Shown here: one piece after another, positions 6,082-11,575 of the stretch
Layout: every line of letters begins with the position of its first letter
Numbering within the stretch: position 1 is the first letter of the stretch
DNA from: a virus
Length of the DNA stretch: 31,278 nucleotides
Virus record (IMG/VR): IMGVR_UViG_3300017762_000037
Location: 1-31,278 of that record
Reading direction: 5' to 3' (one strand)
Translations under genes and position numbers: made by a program
The notes under the pieces: generated by a model
Told to the model about the DNA's origin: nothing
The model's input: only the letters and a program-made list of their open reading frames with translations
The model's database searches: none

Positions 6082-6341
6082 TAACATAACTCTAGTTGAA
6101 TATGATCATCAAGTCTATTTAAAAGCTCTTGTTTTTTCTTTTGATCATTAAGTTTGTACATGCTGACACCACCTTTATGTGTGTGCATGCTGCACTTATC
6201 ACCTAGTATGTAATCTTCACCATGATCTGCACGCATTTCTGATATTCTATTTCTTGCTGACCAACCAAACTCTATAAGTTCAGTAGCACAATGCCACTCG
6301 TTATCATTAAGTAACTGCAAGATCTCATCTCTCATACCCAT
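6081..6341 (-). CDS. Winged-helix / HTH protein (86 aa)
   Basis: Residues 4-40 (RDEILQLLNDNEWHCATEL, then IEFGWSARNRISEMR) form a helix-turn-helix like the first half of a winged helix. A wing-like hairpin follows (EDYILGDKCSMHTHKGGVSMYKL), then a C-terminal helix. Proteins of this type act as small transcription regulators or replication accessory factors. The start is ATG 6341 with GGAGGAGGAATA immediately upstream; a second ATG two codons later is too close to that site. Target unknown. Confidence 0.65.
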   Translation of the reverse strand: MGMRDEILQLLNDNEWHCATELIEFGWSARNRISEMRADHGEDYILGDKCSMHTHKGGVSMYKLNDQKKKQELLNRLDDHIQLELC

Positions 6342-6364
6342 TATTCCTCCTCCTTCTTAACTTT

Positions 6365-6496
6365 TTAGTAATGTTTCTTTCTTCTATTCCAACCGTCACG
6401 AAATCCTTCCTCATAAGCATTTTGTGTTATAGGATGTGTGTATTTTTTTTCAGGCGTTTTGCGTCGTTTAATTATTTTTAGTATTATGTCTTCCAT
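6365..6496 (-). CDS. Tiny basic protein with AYEEGFRDGW motif (43 aa)
   Basis: ATG at 6496 overlaps the stop of the SET gene (TAATG), with AAAGGAGGAA upstream. The N-terminal half is Lys-rich (ILKIIKRRKTPEKKY). The C-terminus NAYEEGFRDGWNRRKKHY carries a pattern I know from many small phage proteins of unknown role (AYxEGFxDGW). Function unknown. Confidence 0.7.
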   Translation of the reverse strand: MEDIILKIIKRRKTPEKKYTHPITQNAYEEGFRDGWNRRKKHY

Positions 6497-6798
6497 TATT
6501 CTTCCTCCTTTGGTTTATACCATTCGTAACGTAAAGTTAATTCTGTACCTGCTGCAATGTGATCTCTTGTAAAAACATAGTGGTATCTTTGTACTTCAAC
6601 TCTTTGTAAGTTAGGATCTTCTGCATGATTAATAAAACCACCGAGTGGTGTACGATGTAGCTTCTTAGTTATGAAATCTTCTACGTGTGTTATGCCTAAA
6701 CACTCACTCATAGGTATATCTTTTAATGTAAATAGACCTAGCCCATCTATCTTGCTAGGTTGTATTGTTAAATGTTTAGGAAGTGGACGGTATGTCAT
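6496..6798 (-). CDS. SET-domain protein, putative lysine methyltransferase (100 aa)
   Basis: SET domains transfer methyl groups from S-adenosylmethionine to protein lysines. The core motifs are present in order: SKIDGLGLF at 15-23 (N-terminal strand, usual SxIHGxGxF), GGFINHAEDPN at 53-63 (usual RFINHSCxPN, the SAM-binding knot) and GTELTLRYEWY at 84-94 (usual GEELTYDY, with the catalytic Tyr). At about 100 residues it is a minimal SET core without pre/post-SET zinc sites. I use ATG 6798 (MTYRPLPKHL). An ATG at 6828 gives ten extra residues but lies deeper in the preceding gene; neither has a strong ribosome site. The C-terminal KEEE encodes the next gene's GGAGGAA. Substrate unknown. Confidence 0.8.
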   Translation of the reverse strand: MTYRPLPKHLTIQPSKIDGLGLFTLKDIPMSECLGITHVEDFITKKLHRTPLGGFINHAEDPNLQRVEVQRYHYVFTRDHIAAGTELTLRYEWYKPKEEE

Positions 6799-6919
6799 TG
6801 CCCAAATCAAAGTCTTCATCAGGATCATTATGTTTATTGATCATAACTCCTAACACCATCTCTTCAAATTCTTTTGAACCTATTTTATAACCTGGTCCAT
6901 CAAACATATTCTTAGCCAC
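6776..6919 (-). CDS. Tiny acidic protein (47 aa, GTG start)
   Basis: GTG at 6919 with GGAAGAGGTGG upstream, overlapping the end of the 37-residue gene by eight bases (GTGGCTAA); an ATG four codons later is the alternative. The product contains NMFDGPGYKIGSKEFEEMVL and a very acidic C-terminal half (DPDEDFDLGNDIP). No family recognised. Its end overlaps the SET gene start by 23 bases. Confidence 0.6.
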   Translation of the reverse strand: MAKNMFDGPGYKIGSKEFEEMVLGVMINKHNDPDEDFDLGNDIPSTS

Positions 6920-7025
6920 GTTCCACCTCTTCCCTTACATCTATTGGTATGTGCTTCGGTGCATTTTCAAACTCAATGTCCTGGAATACACCTGCACTAT
7001 CCACTTTAATTACTATTGTAAACAT
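6912..7025 (-). CDS. Tiny hypothetical protein (37 aa)
   Basis: ATG 7025 shares bases with the TAA of the Erf/SSB-like gene, and its 3' end contains the ribosome site and start of the next gene, so it is bracketed by coupled junctions. The sequence MFTIVIKVDSAGVFQDIEF suggests a small beta hairpin. Function unknown. Confidence 0.6.
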   Translation of the reverse strand: MFTIVIKVDSAGVFQDIEFENAPKHIPIDVREEVERG

Positions 7026-7825
7026 TAGAACGGTGCTGTACCTGGTGCTGTCTCATCTATTGGTTTAGCTTTTGGCATTGATGGCATGAACCATTCTTCA
7101 GGTGCTTGCTTTGCTGCATTGAAACTCTCCATGTAATAGATACGTGGGTTACCATTGTCGCAATCTTTATTCTTACACTTCCAATCAGGATAAGTTTCCT
7201 TGATCTTACCATTAGCTTTATCTATTCTGTTGTCCCATAGATCACTCTTGCAGCTTAAACATTTAGGTTCTATTGTACCGTTAGTAACAACCTTTTCCTC
7301 TACTACAATACCTATTGCTTCTAGTGCTTCTTCTGTAGATTTATTTTCTAAGTTACCAACTGATCCCTCTGTCTTTTGTTGTACAGATTGTGGAGGAGTA
7401 TAACTATTGCTATTGCTAGTTTTAGCTACACTCTTGGTAACTTGATTAGATATCCTATCATTAGAGGTAGGTTGGTTGCCCGCACTACCTTTCAAGTTCT
7501 CCACTTTCTGCATTTCTGTGACTGATGGTCTTGCTTTTGCTGTATAACCGTACCAGTTTGCAAGTCCACGACCTATTGCAGATGTCTCTGCATTTTCAAT
7601 CCATGATGTTAAGTTAGCACCTTTAGGACCTTGCTGATCCTGTGCTATACCTGTTGCTACAGGATTTATATCTTCTATATCTTTATATATCATAGCTCTT
7701 ACAACTATGCTTTGATGATCAGGTGATATAGATAGTTGCTCTGTATAAACTCTACCATTAGGATTAGCTGCCCAAAACTTTGCTAGTCTATCCTCTACTT
7801 GATCGTACTCATCTTGCCAACCCAT
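7025..7825 (-). CDS. Erf/SSB-like recombination protein with C-terminal zinc ribbon (266 aa)
   Basis: Residues about 5-105 match a family common in actinobacterial phages that I know as ssDNA-binding or Erf-type annealing proteins: VEDRLAKFWAANPNGRVYTE, VVVRAMIY-type strands, and the signature IENAETSAIGRGLANWYGY at about 76-94. A low-complexity Ser/Gln/Asn linker (about 110-165) follows. Then comes a four-Cys zinc ribbon (C189, C192, C217, C222) and a Pro-rich end ...TAPF that recalls the terminal Pro-Phe of SSB tails. Expected to coat or anneal single strands during replication or recombination, together with the nearby nuclease. Start: ATG 7825, TAATG coupled, with GGAGGAGGAA. Whether it is a true annealase or only an SSB cannot be told here. 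Confidence 0.6.
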   Translation of the reverse strand: MGWQDEYDQVEDRLAKFWAANPNGRVYTEQLSISPDHQSIVVRAMIYKDIEDINPVATGIAQDQQGPKGANLTSWIENAETSAIGRGLANWYGYTAKARPSVTEMQKVENLKGSAGNQPTSNDRISNQVTKSVAKTSNSNSYTPPQSVQQKTEGSVGNLENKSTEEALEAIGIVVEEKVVTNGTIEPKCLSCKSDLWDNRIDKANGKIKETYPDWKCKNKDCDNGNPRIYYMESFNAAKQAPEEWFMPSMPKAKPIDETAPGTAPF

Positions 7826-8061
7826 TATTCCTCCTCCGACATTCCTATGTCTTCATCAATGTGATACTCACACCACACGCTAGTCATTTTTCTTACTCCA
7901 TATTGTCGTAATATATCTGTAATACTTTGTTCCATTGTATTATAGATCAAGTCAAACAAATTTTCTGCTTGTTCTACACTATTAGCTCTAATTATAAAGT
8001 CACGTGTACTGTTGTCAGTAAACATAATAGACACTTGTCGTGGTTCTTTTGGTTTACTCAC
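7825..8061 (-). CDS. Hypothetical protein (78 aa, GTG start)
   Basis: The start codon is GTG at 8061 overlapping the previous TGA (GTGA), with AAGGAAGAAGA as ribosome site. An N-terminal beta stretch (QVSIMFTDNSTRDFIIRA) is followed by a helix (NSVEQAENLFDLIYNTMEQS), and the acidic end MSEEE encodes the next gene's GGAGGAGGAA. Function unknown. Confidence 0.7.
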   Translation of the reverse strand: MSKPKEPRQVSIMFTDNSTRDFIIRANSVEQAENLFDLIYNTMEQSITDILRQYGVRKMTSVWCEYHIDEDIGMSEEE

Positions 8062-8291
8062 TCTTCTTCCTTACCTACTTCTTGTAAAGAGATCTCTCCT
8101 TGTGCTAACTTTATAGCTTCTAACATTTGCTCATTGTAATCCTGAACAAACTTTACTGATAGCTTTTGTACTTTATCAGGACGATGATTGTTTAATTTAA
8201 GTGATGTCTGTGTTACTTCTTGACCACCGCATGCGTTAGCCATAGCTATCGCCCACTTCTTCATCTCCTTTTTACTTGTAAATATGTTCAT
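8058..8291 (-). CDS. Hypothetical protein (77 aa)
   Basis: Second gene of the operon that starts at the strong promoter near 8560. Mixed alpha-helical protein, Lys-rich, ending GKEEE. It is unlike any family I recognise; helices at about 6-20 and 48-65 are likely. ATG at 8291 with GGTGG eleven bases upstream, three bases after the previous stop. Confidence 0.7.
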   Translation of the reverse strand: MNIFTSKKEMKKWAIAMANACGGQEVTQTSLKLNNHRPDKVQKLSVKFVQDYNEQMLEAIKLAQGEISLQEVGKEEE

Positions 8292-8294
8292 GTA

Positions 8295-8519
8295 TTAATC
8301 GCCACCACGCTCACCACGTACAAACACATAATGTATTATGTTATTCCATAACTCGAACTCATAAATAAATAGATCATTTGCTTTTAAATAATCTTGCAGT
8401 TCTTTTATAGAATCAATGTACAATGGTTTACCATTACGACAGACTAGAAACTTAGCACCAGTCTTAGCAACAGATGTACGTAATTCAGATAACATATAGT
8501 CATCTACAATTGCAGTCAT
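8295..8519 (-). CDS. Small protein, first gene of the middle operon (74 aa)
   Basis: I place the start at ATG 8519 (MTAIVDDYMLSELR) because GGAAAGG stands nine bases upstream and the promoter -10 lies at 8539-8544; a longer reading to 8579 would start upstream of that promoter. Small alpha/beta protein (AKFLVCRNGKPLYIDSIKEL) ending RGERGGD. As first gene it may be regulatory, but no DNA-binding motif is evident. Confidence 0.7.
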   Translation of the reverse strand: MTAIVDDYMLSELRTSVAKTGAKFLVCRNGKPLYIDSIKELQDYLKANDLFIYEFELWNNIIHYVFVRGERGGD

Positions 8520-8538
8520 TCTTACCTTTCCACTCTTA

Positions 8539-8566
8539 ATTATATACACAAAAAAGCGGATGACAA
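8539..8566 (-). promoter_or_regulatory. Strong leftward promoter of the middle operon
   Basis: Minus-strand TTGTCA (8566-8561), 16 bases, TATAAT (8544-8539): nearly consensus sigma-70 form and the best promoter I found in the window. It drives the 8519-3305 operon, which has no other evident internal promoter. Confidence 0.75.
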
Positions 8567-8577
8567 GATTTTTATAC

Positions 8578-8612
8578 AAAAAACAGCAAACTTAACTATG
8601 TCAAATTTGCTG
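8578..8612 (-). terminator. Leftward stem-loop with T-run just upstream of the operon promoter
   Basis: On the minus strand CAGCAAA (8612-8606) pairs with TTTGCTG (8590-8584), with TGAC/GTTA extending the stem after a 2-base mismatch, then six T. It would stop transcripts arriving from the right before the promoter at 8539-8566. It overlaps the start of the plus-strand ORF, so it may also shape that ORF's leader. Confidence 0.65.
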
Positions 8613-8717
8613 CCAAAGACGAAGGTAAAGGAGGAAACCCATCGCCTAAGAAAAGAGTTGCATATAATTATACCATATGGTATCTTAGATAATGTAGTTA
8701 ACCTTTATTCAAGGTAA
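8598..8717 (+). CDS. Candidate small plus-strand gene (39 aa)
   Basis: The only rightward ORF I can support. It runs from ATG 8598 to TAA 8717 and is followed after 20 bases by an intrinsic terminator with a plus-strand T-run. The product begins MSNLLPKTKVKEETHRLRK and contains ELHIIIPYGILDNVVNLYS: basic and helical, then a hydrophobic helix. This shape fits a small DNA-binding regulator, but no family is recognised. There is no clear ribosome site, and the upstream -10 (TATACA, 8573-8578) lacks a -35, so a chance ORF remains possible. The palindrome ATACCATATGGTAT lies inside it at 8670-8683. Confidence 0.4.
   Translation: MSNLLPKTKVKEETHRLRKELHIIIPYGILDNVVNLYSR
8670..8683. repeat. 14-bp perfect palindrome
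   Basis: ATACCATATGGTAT reads the same on both strands. It overlaps a minus-strand TATAAT (8672-8667) and lies about 105 bases upstream of the strong leftward promoter. It could be an operator for a small dimeric repressor, possibly the 39-residue product encoded across it. Confidence 0.6.
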
Positions 8718-8736
8718 CTCCTTCCCAATTAGGAAG

Positions 8737-8764
8737 AACCTGGTCTAGCCCGACCAGGTTTTTT
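8737..8764 (+). terminator. Intrinsic terminator, best in plus orientation
   Basis: AACCTGGTC (8737-8745) pairs perfectly with GACCAGGTT (8752-8760) and is followed on the plus strand by TTTTTTCTTT. Read on the minus strand the tail is only TTCTTCC, so it may also end the metallophosphoesterase transcript less efficiently. A second small hairpin, CTTCC/GGAAG, precedes it. Confidence 0.85.
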
Positions 8765-8766
8765 CT

Positions 8767-9987
8767 TTATACGATCTCTAAATTATTGTGACCATTCTTA
8801 TCTACAACCATAGTCACTACACCTTGCCTAGTTTTCTTACCTGCTTGTTGTTCAAAGTAAGTACTCTCATCTAAGCTAGGTACCTGGATCCAGGTTCGTG
8901 GATCATGTACTTGTCTAAAGTGATGGTAATGTCCTGTCACTAGAATCGACGAGGATCCTGCATGAAAACCACCAAAGGTTTGATTCTTCCACCAGTTCAT
9001 AAGTTTATTTTCTACAGTACCACTAAAACCTGCAAGATGTCCATGCGTAAAACTCATGTTAGTTCCGCATACATTAATAGATAGATGGGGTTCATCGGGT
9101 ATCACAAACTTAATGTGATTGTATTGTGGTTTGTCTGCAAAGATCTCACCTATTTGTTCAAAGACTTCTAGGTCATAGTTGTCCATCTCACCTGTTGGTG
9201 CTAAGTTCTTTGCAATTCTTTTAGTTCCATGATTTCCAGGAACTGCACCTACTACTACAACATCAAAGTCTTTAGACCATTCAACTAATGCTTTAGCAAT
9301 GAGTCTTCTAGCTAACTTCATTTGATTTCTATAGTCTAGCTCTACGCCGTTAGGTCCCATTGCTTGTGGGTAGAACCCTACGCACCCTTCAACGATATCA
9401 CCTAATCCTACAACAGTAAGTTGATCCATCTCTACTCCTGCCGCACGTAAGAAGTTATACCTATCACGTACTGTGTCTATTTTTTCTAAGAATCTTTTGA
9501 CAATAGCTTCAGTACCTCCGCCATCTCGTTTGCCTAACTGTAGATCTGCAACCGCTACAAAAAAACTAGCTTTAGTTTTCTTTACTTTAGGTTTAGCTTT
9601 ACGCTTGTAAGACTGTATCCATTTCTCTATCTTTGTATAGTCTTCTTGATCTATGGTTGCTTCTGTTGCTACAATCTGTGCTTTATATGCCCATGCTTGA
9701 TGTATGTCTCCCTTACCGACGTTCATATCCCATGTACTTACACGCAATGTATCATTAACTATTGCATATTTTTTAGGATCGAATCCCCACTCTTGTAATA
9801 GAGTATCAAATTCAGGAGTTGAACTACTCATAGCCCTTGATGTTATGGTTCCAGTTTTAGTTTTATAATCAAACTTAACGCCTGGTTCCCATCCATTAGG
9901 GTGCGCAACACCCTCCTTTACGTCATTGTGTGCTACGTCCTGTTGGGTTTCGGTAAGTTTACTTACCTGCGAGTTGTTTTTTTGCAT
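8767..9987 (-). CDS. Calcineurin-like metallophosphoesterase (406 aa)
   Basis: Two-metal phosphoesterase or nuclease. Motifs in order: D148 in VADLQLGK, GD at 196-197 in GLGDIVEG, GNH at 251-253, the helix RIAKNLAPTGEMDN, H315/H317 in FTHGHLAG, and GHYHH at 352-356. All five calcineurin-family blocks are present, but motif I is D-x-Q where D-x-H is usual. Residues 1-135 are a separate N-terminal region (about 55-105 contains PEFDTLLQEWGFDPKKY and WAYKAQIV) of unknown role. It is encoded last in the lysis region and its ATG overlaps the holin gene by 29 bases. Substrate unknown: phage DNA ends, nucleotides or RNA are all possible. Confidence 0.85.
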   Translation of the reverse strand: MQKNNSQVSKLTETQQDVAHNDVKEGVAHPNGWEPGVKFDYKTKTGTITSRAMSSSTPEFDTLLQEWGFDPKKYAIVNDTLRVSTWDMNVGKGDIHQAWAYKAQIVATEATIDQEDYTKIEKWIQSYKRKAKPKVKKTKASFFVAVADLQLGKRDGGGTEAIVKRFLEKIDTVRDRYNFLRAAGVEMDQLTVVGLGDIVEGCVGFYPQAMGPNGVELDYRNQMKLARRLIAKALVEWSKDFDVVVVGAVPGNHGTKRIAKNLAPTGEMDNYDLEVFEQIGEIFADKPQYNHIKFVIPDEPHLSINVCGTNMSFTHGHLAGFSGTVENKLMNWWKNQTFGGFHAGSSSILVTGHYHHFRQVHDPRTWIQVPSLDESTYFEQQAGKKTRQGVVTMVVDKNGHNNLEIV

Positions 9988-10150
9988 ACTCTTTTAACAC
10001 TACTATTACGGCACCGCCACCTGCAATTGCTGCAGCTTCAAGTGTTGTAATTTCTAGGTCTAATGCAGGACCAACCAACAAAGCAGAACCGAATGCTTCG
10101 ATGAATGTCCATACAACTTTTTCAACAAGTTGTTTGAGTTCGTCACTCAT
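9959..10150 (-). CDS. Holin-like protein, two membrane helices (63 aa)
   Basis: Holins open the inner membrane to let the endolysin reach the wall. The N-terminal WTFIEAFGSALLVG (about 14-27) and the second span TLEAAAIAGGGAVIVVL (about 36-52), followed by a basic tail KEYAKKQLAGK, fit the r1t-type holins of Gram-positive phages. It sits directly downstream of the DUF5675 gene. The start is ATG 10150; the end overlaps the metallophosphoesterase start. Confidence 0.75.
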   Translation of the reverse strand: MSDELKQLVEKVVWTFIEAFGSALLVGPALDLEITTLEAAAIAGGGAVIVVLKEYAKKQLAGK

Positions 10151-10161
10151 ATTACTCCAAT

Positions 10162-10725
10162 CTATATAATAGGTTTTCCTCTTAGCTTACTGTCTATGCG
10201 TGTCACTTTTTCGTGAATAGCATGTAACATTTTACTATCGGAACTTTGTTGTGGTTCGCTTGAACCATCAAGATTTATCTTGCTAACCTCTAATGTGACT
10301 GGTTTACCTTGTAGTAATACTGCTGCCACTTTTTTGTACATACGTTCATACGCGTTACGTGACTGTCCAATCATACCGTCTTTACCTAAGTCAAGATCTT
10401 GTTGAGTATTTCCTGTCAATATACAACCCGAAGTATGCTCATCGGTGTTGCCTGAATGAATTAATATATATTTAAAGTCGGGTACATCTTGTAGTTCAAG
10501 CATACCATAGTGTGCATTCTTATAACGTGCGCTATATTTAGCGTGGAACCCACCAACTTTTCTAAATTTAATTGCATATGTACCTTCAGGTATGCAGGTT
10601 TCGTGCATAACTTTGACTGCTTGATACTGATCTTCGAGGGTATAATTTTCAAACTTACCATCGATAAACATCATTCCATTGGTAGCGTCAATACCGAACT
10701 GTGTTCTTACAACTTGTATCTTCAT
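10162..10725 (-). CDS. DUF5675 family protein, candidate lysis enzyme (187 aa)
   Basis: Residues 20-135 show the DUF5675 pattern: YTLED (28-32), CIPEGTY (44-50), GGFHAKY (58-64), HYGMLELQDVP (72-82) and ILIHSGNT with SGCIL (87-103). The conserved HSGN plus Cys is reminiscent of L,D-transpeptidase-like active sites, so a peptidoglycan role is often suggested for this domain; that is inference. The C-terminal 50 residues (linker with QQSSDS, then KMLHAIHEKVTRIDSKL) are an add-on helix. There is no other endolysin between here and the holin next door, which makes it the best candidate. ATG 10725 overlaps the previous TGA. Confidence 0.8.
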   Translation of the reverse strand: MKIQVVRTQFGIDATNGMMFIDGKFENYTLEDQYQAVKVMHETCIPEGTYAIKFRKVGGFHAKYSARYKNAHYGMLELQDVPDFKYILIHSGNTDEHTSGCILTGNTQQDLDLGKDGMIGQSRNAYERMYKKVAAVLLQGKPVTLEVSKINLDGSSEPQQSSDSKMLHAIHEKVTRIDSKLRGKPII

Positions 10726-10841
10726 ATAGACTCCCTGTTTATCTTAGTATAGTCTAAACAATCAGGATTTGTACAGTATAATTTAAACGGGTTTAAATCT
10801 ACTTCAAGTGGTTGTCCGCATTTAGGACAAGATACTTTCAA
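10722..10841 (-). CDS. Zinc-ribbon microprotein (39 aa, TTG start)
   Basis: The frame opens after an in-frame TAA, so the start must be TTG 10841 (or the ATT before it). The sequence contains CPKCGQPLEV and YCTNPDCLDY: Cys pairs C-x2-C and C-x4-C about 15 residues apart, a rubredoxin-like zinc ribbon. Its stop overlaps the DUF5675 start (ATGA). Small zinc ribbons usually contact nucleic acid or a larger protein; the partner is unknown. Confidence 0.65.
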   Translation of the reverse strand: MKVSCPKCGQPLEVDLNPFKLYCTNPDCLDYTKINRESI

Positions 10842-10847
10842 AATATA

Positions 10848-11012
10848 TTATCTGTTTGCTGCCCACATATTATCCACCATGTTAGGGTACTTGCGACCAT
10901 TAGCTTTAGCTCTTGCTTTTGCTTTAGACTTTTGTGCAGGTGATAGCTTCTTGCTTTTACCTAATCCACTAGGTCTTGGTTTGTCCCATACGGGTTTACT
11001 TTTTTTTGCCAT
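10848..11012 (-). CDS. Small basic conserved phage protein (54 aa)
   Basis: Very Lys/Arg-rich: MAKKSKPVWDKPRPSGLG, then KKLSPAQKSKAKARAKANGR and PNMVDNMWAANR. This pattern, with SPxQKxxAKxRAKxxGR and PNxVDN, recurs in phage proteins that I know only as domains of unknown function. Likely binds DNA or sits inside the head; no proof. The ATG stands five bases from a TATAAT, so the mRNA may be leaderless. Confidence 0.75.
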   Translation of the reverse strand: MAKKSKPVWDKPRPSGLGKSKKLSPAQKSKAKARAKANGRKYPNMVDNMWAANR

Positions 11013-11017
11013 AGTAT

Positions 11018-11044
11018 ATTATAACCTACCATTTATGTTTGCAA
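11018..11044 (-). promoter_or_regulatory. Probable promoter giving a leaderless mRNA
   Basis: Minus-strand TTGCAA (11044-11039), 15 bases, TATAAT (11023-11018). The ATG of the 54-residue gene is at 11012, only five bases past the -10, so transcription would start at or next to the start codon. It would drive the lysis block. Confidence 0.45.
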
Positions 11045-11277
11045 GCCCAATAACCTGCTGTAAGTTTGCTCTTCTTAGAAGAACACTTATGTCTTGCATG
11101 GAAGTTTTGATTCCTTTTAGTTCCTTTAGGACTACCTTTTTTGCCTGCTTGCCCAAAGCGTACCATCTTGACAGTACCTTTTTCTTTAGCCAAAACAACA
11201 TGTGATTTACCGCCAGACGTTTGTGCTTTAGGTTTGTTGTAACCACTAAAGGATTGTCCTCTGTAGTTAATAGCCAT
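11026..11277 (-). CDS. Small basic conserved phage protein, RFGQAG type (83 aa)
   Basis: The core MVRFGQAGKKGSPKGTK, followed by NFHARHKC and LTAGYWACKHKW, matches a short protein found in many aquatic phages (consensus RFGxxG...FxARH...GKxTxxYWA...KW). Strongly basic; C65, H61 and C79 might bind metal. Function is unknown; capsid-interior DNA binding is a guess. It starts two bases after the stop of the 22-residue gene. Confidence 0.75.
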   Translation of the reverse strand: MAINYRGQSFSGYNKPKAQTSGGKSHVVLAKEKGTVKMVRFGQAGKKGSPKGTKRNQNFHARHKCSSKKSKLTAGYWACKHKW

Positions 11278-11279
11278 AA

Positions 11280-11348
11280 CTACTTAGTCATTTTTTTCTT
11301 ACGCTTGGAAGAGTATTTCTTTTTCTTACCTGTTTTGCTGTAAGGCAT
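11280..11348 (-). CDS. Lysine-rich micro-ORF (22 aa)
   Basis: ATG overlaps the TAA of the membrane-protein gene (TAATG) and its stop is two bases before the next ATG, which is the only evidence that it is real. The product, MPYSKTGKKKKYSSKRKKKM plus TK, is half Lys/Arg with no fold expected. It may be a DNA-condensing peptide like the basic proteins beside it. Confidence 0.5.
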   Translation of the reverse strand: MPYSKTGKKKKYSSKRKKKMTK

Positions 11349-11575
11349 TATCTGCTCACTTTCTTTTTATTTTTATCTTCAGGTTTATCTTTACGTAAAC
11401 CTATTGTTAATAACCATAAGACTATTGATAGAAGTATAGCAATACCTACTATATCTTTTGCTGTTCCTGTGAGGGTTAGCCATGCTATAAAAAAACCTAG
11501 CAACGTAAACGTTTGCGCAATAGTTTCTTTAAGGATCTCTCCTACCCATGTAAATAATTTTTTAATATATTTCAT
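11348..11575 (-). CDS. Small membrane protein (75 aa)
   Basis: Two hydrophobic segments, about 21-38 (AQTFTLLGFFIAWLTLTG) and 42-60 (IVGIAILLSIVLWLLTIGL), separated by a short loop, with a strongly basic C-terminus KDKPEDKNKKKVSR. The shape suits a holin or pinholin-like partner, but the stronger holin candidate lies at 10150-9959. TAATG overlap with the large surface-protein gene upstream. Confidence 0.7.
   Translation of the reverse strand: MKYIKKLFTWVGEILKETIAQTFTLLGFFIAWLTLTGTAKDIVGIAILLSIVLWLLTIGLRKDKPEDKNKKKVSR

Noticed and set aside
10461-10661. A 66-residue minus-strand ORF
   Set aside because: Nested within the DUF5675 gene in another frame, no ribosome site.
11019-11246. A 75-residue minus-strand ORF
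   Set aside because: Overlaps the conserved RFGQAG-type gene in another frame; that gene has a known pattern and this ORF has none.
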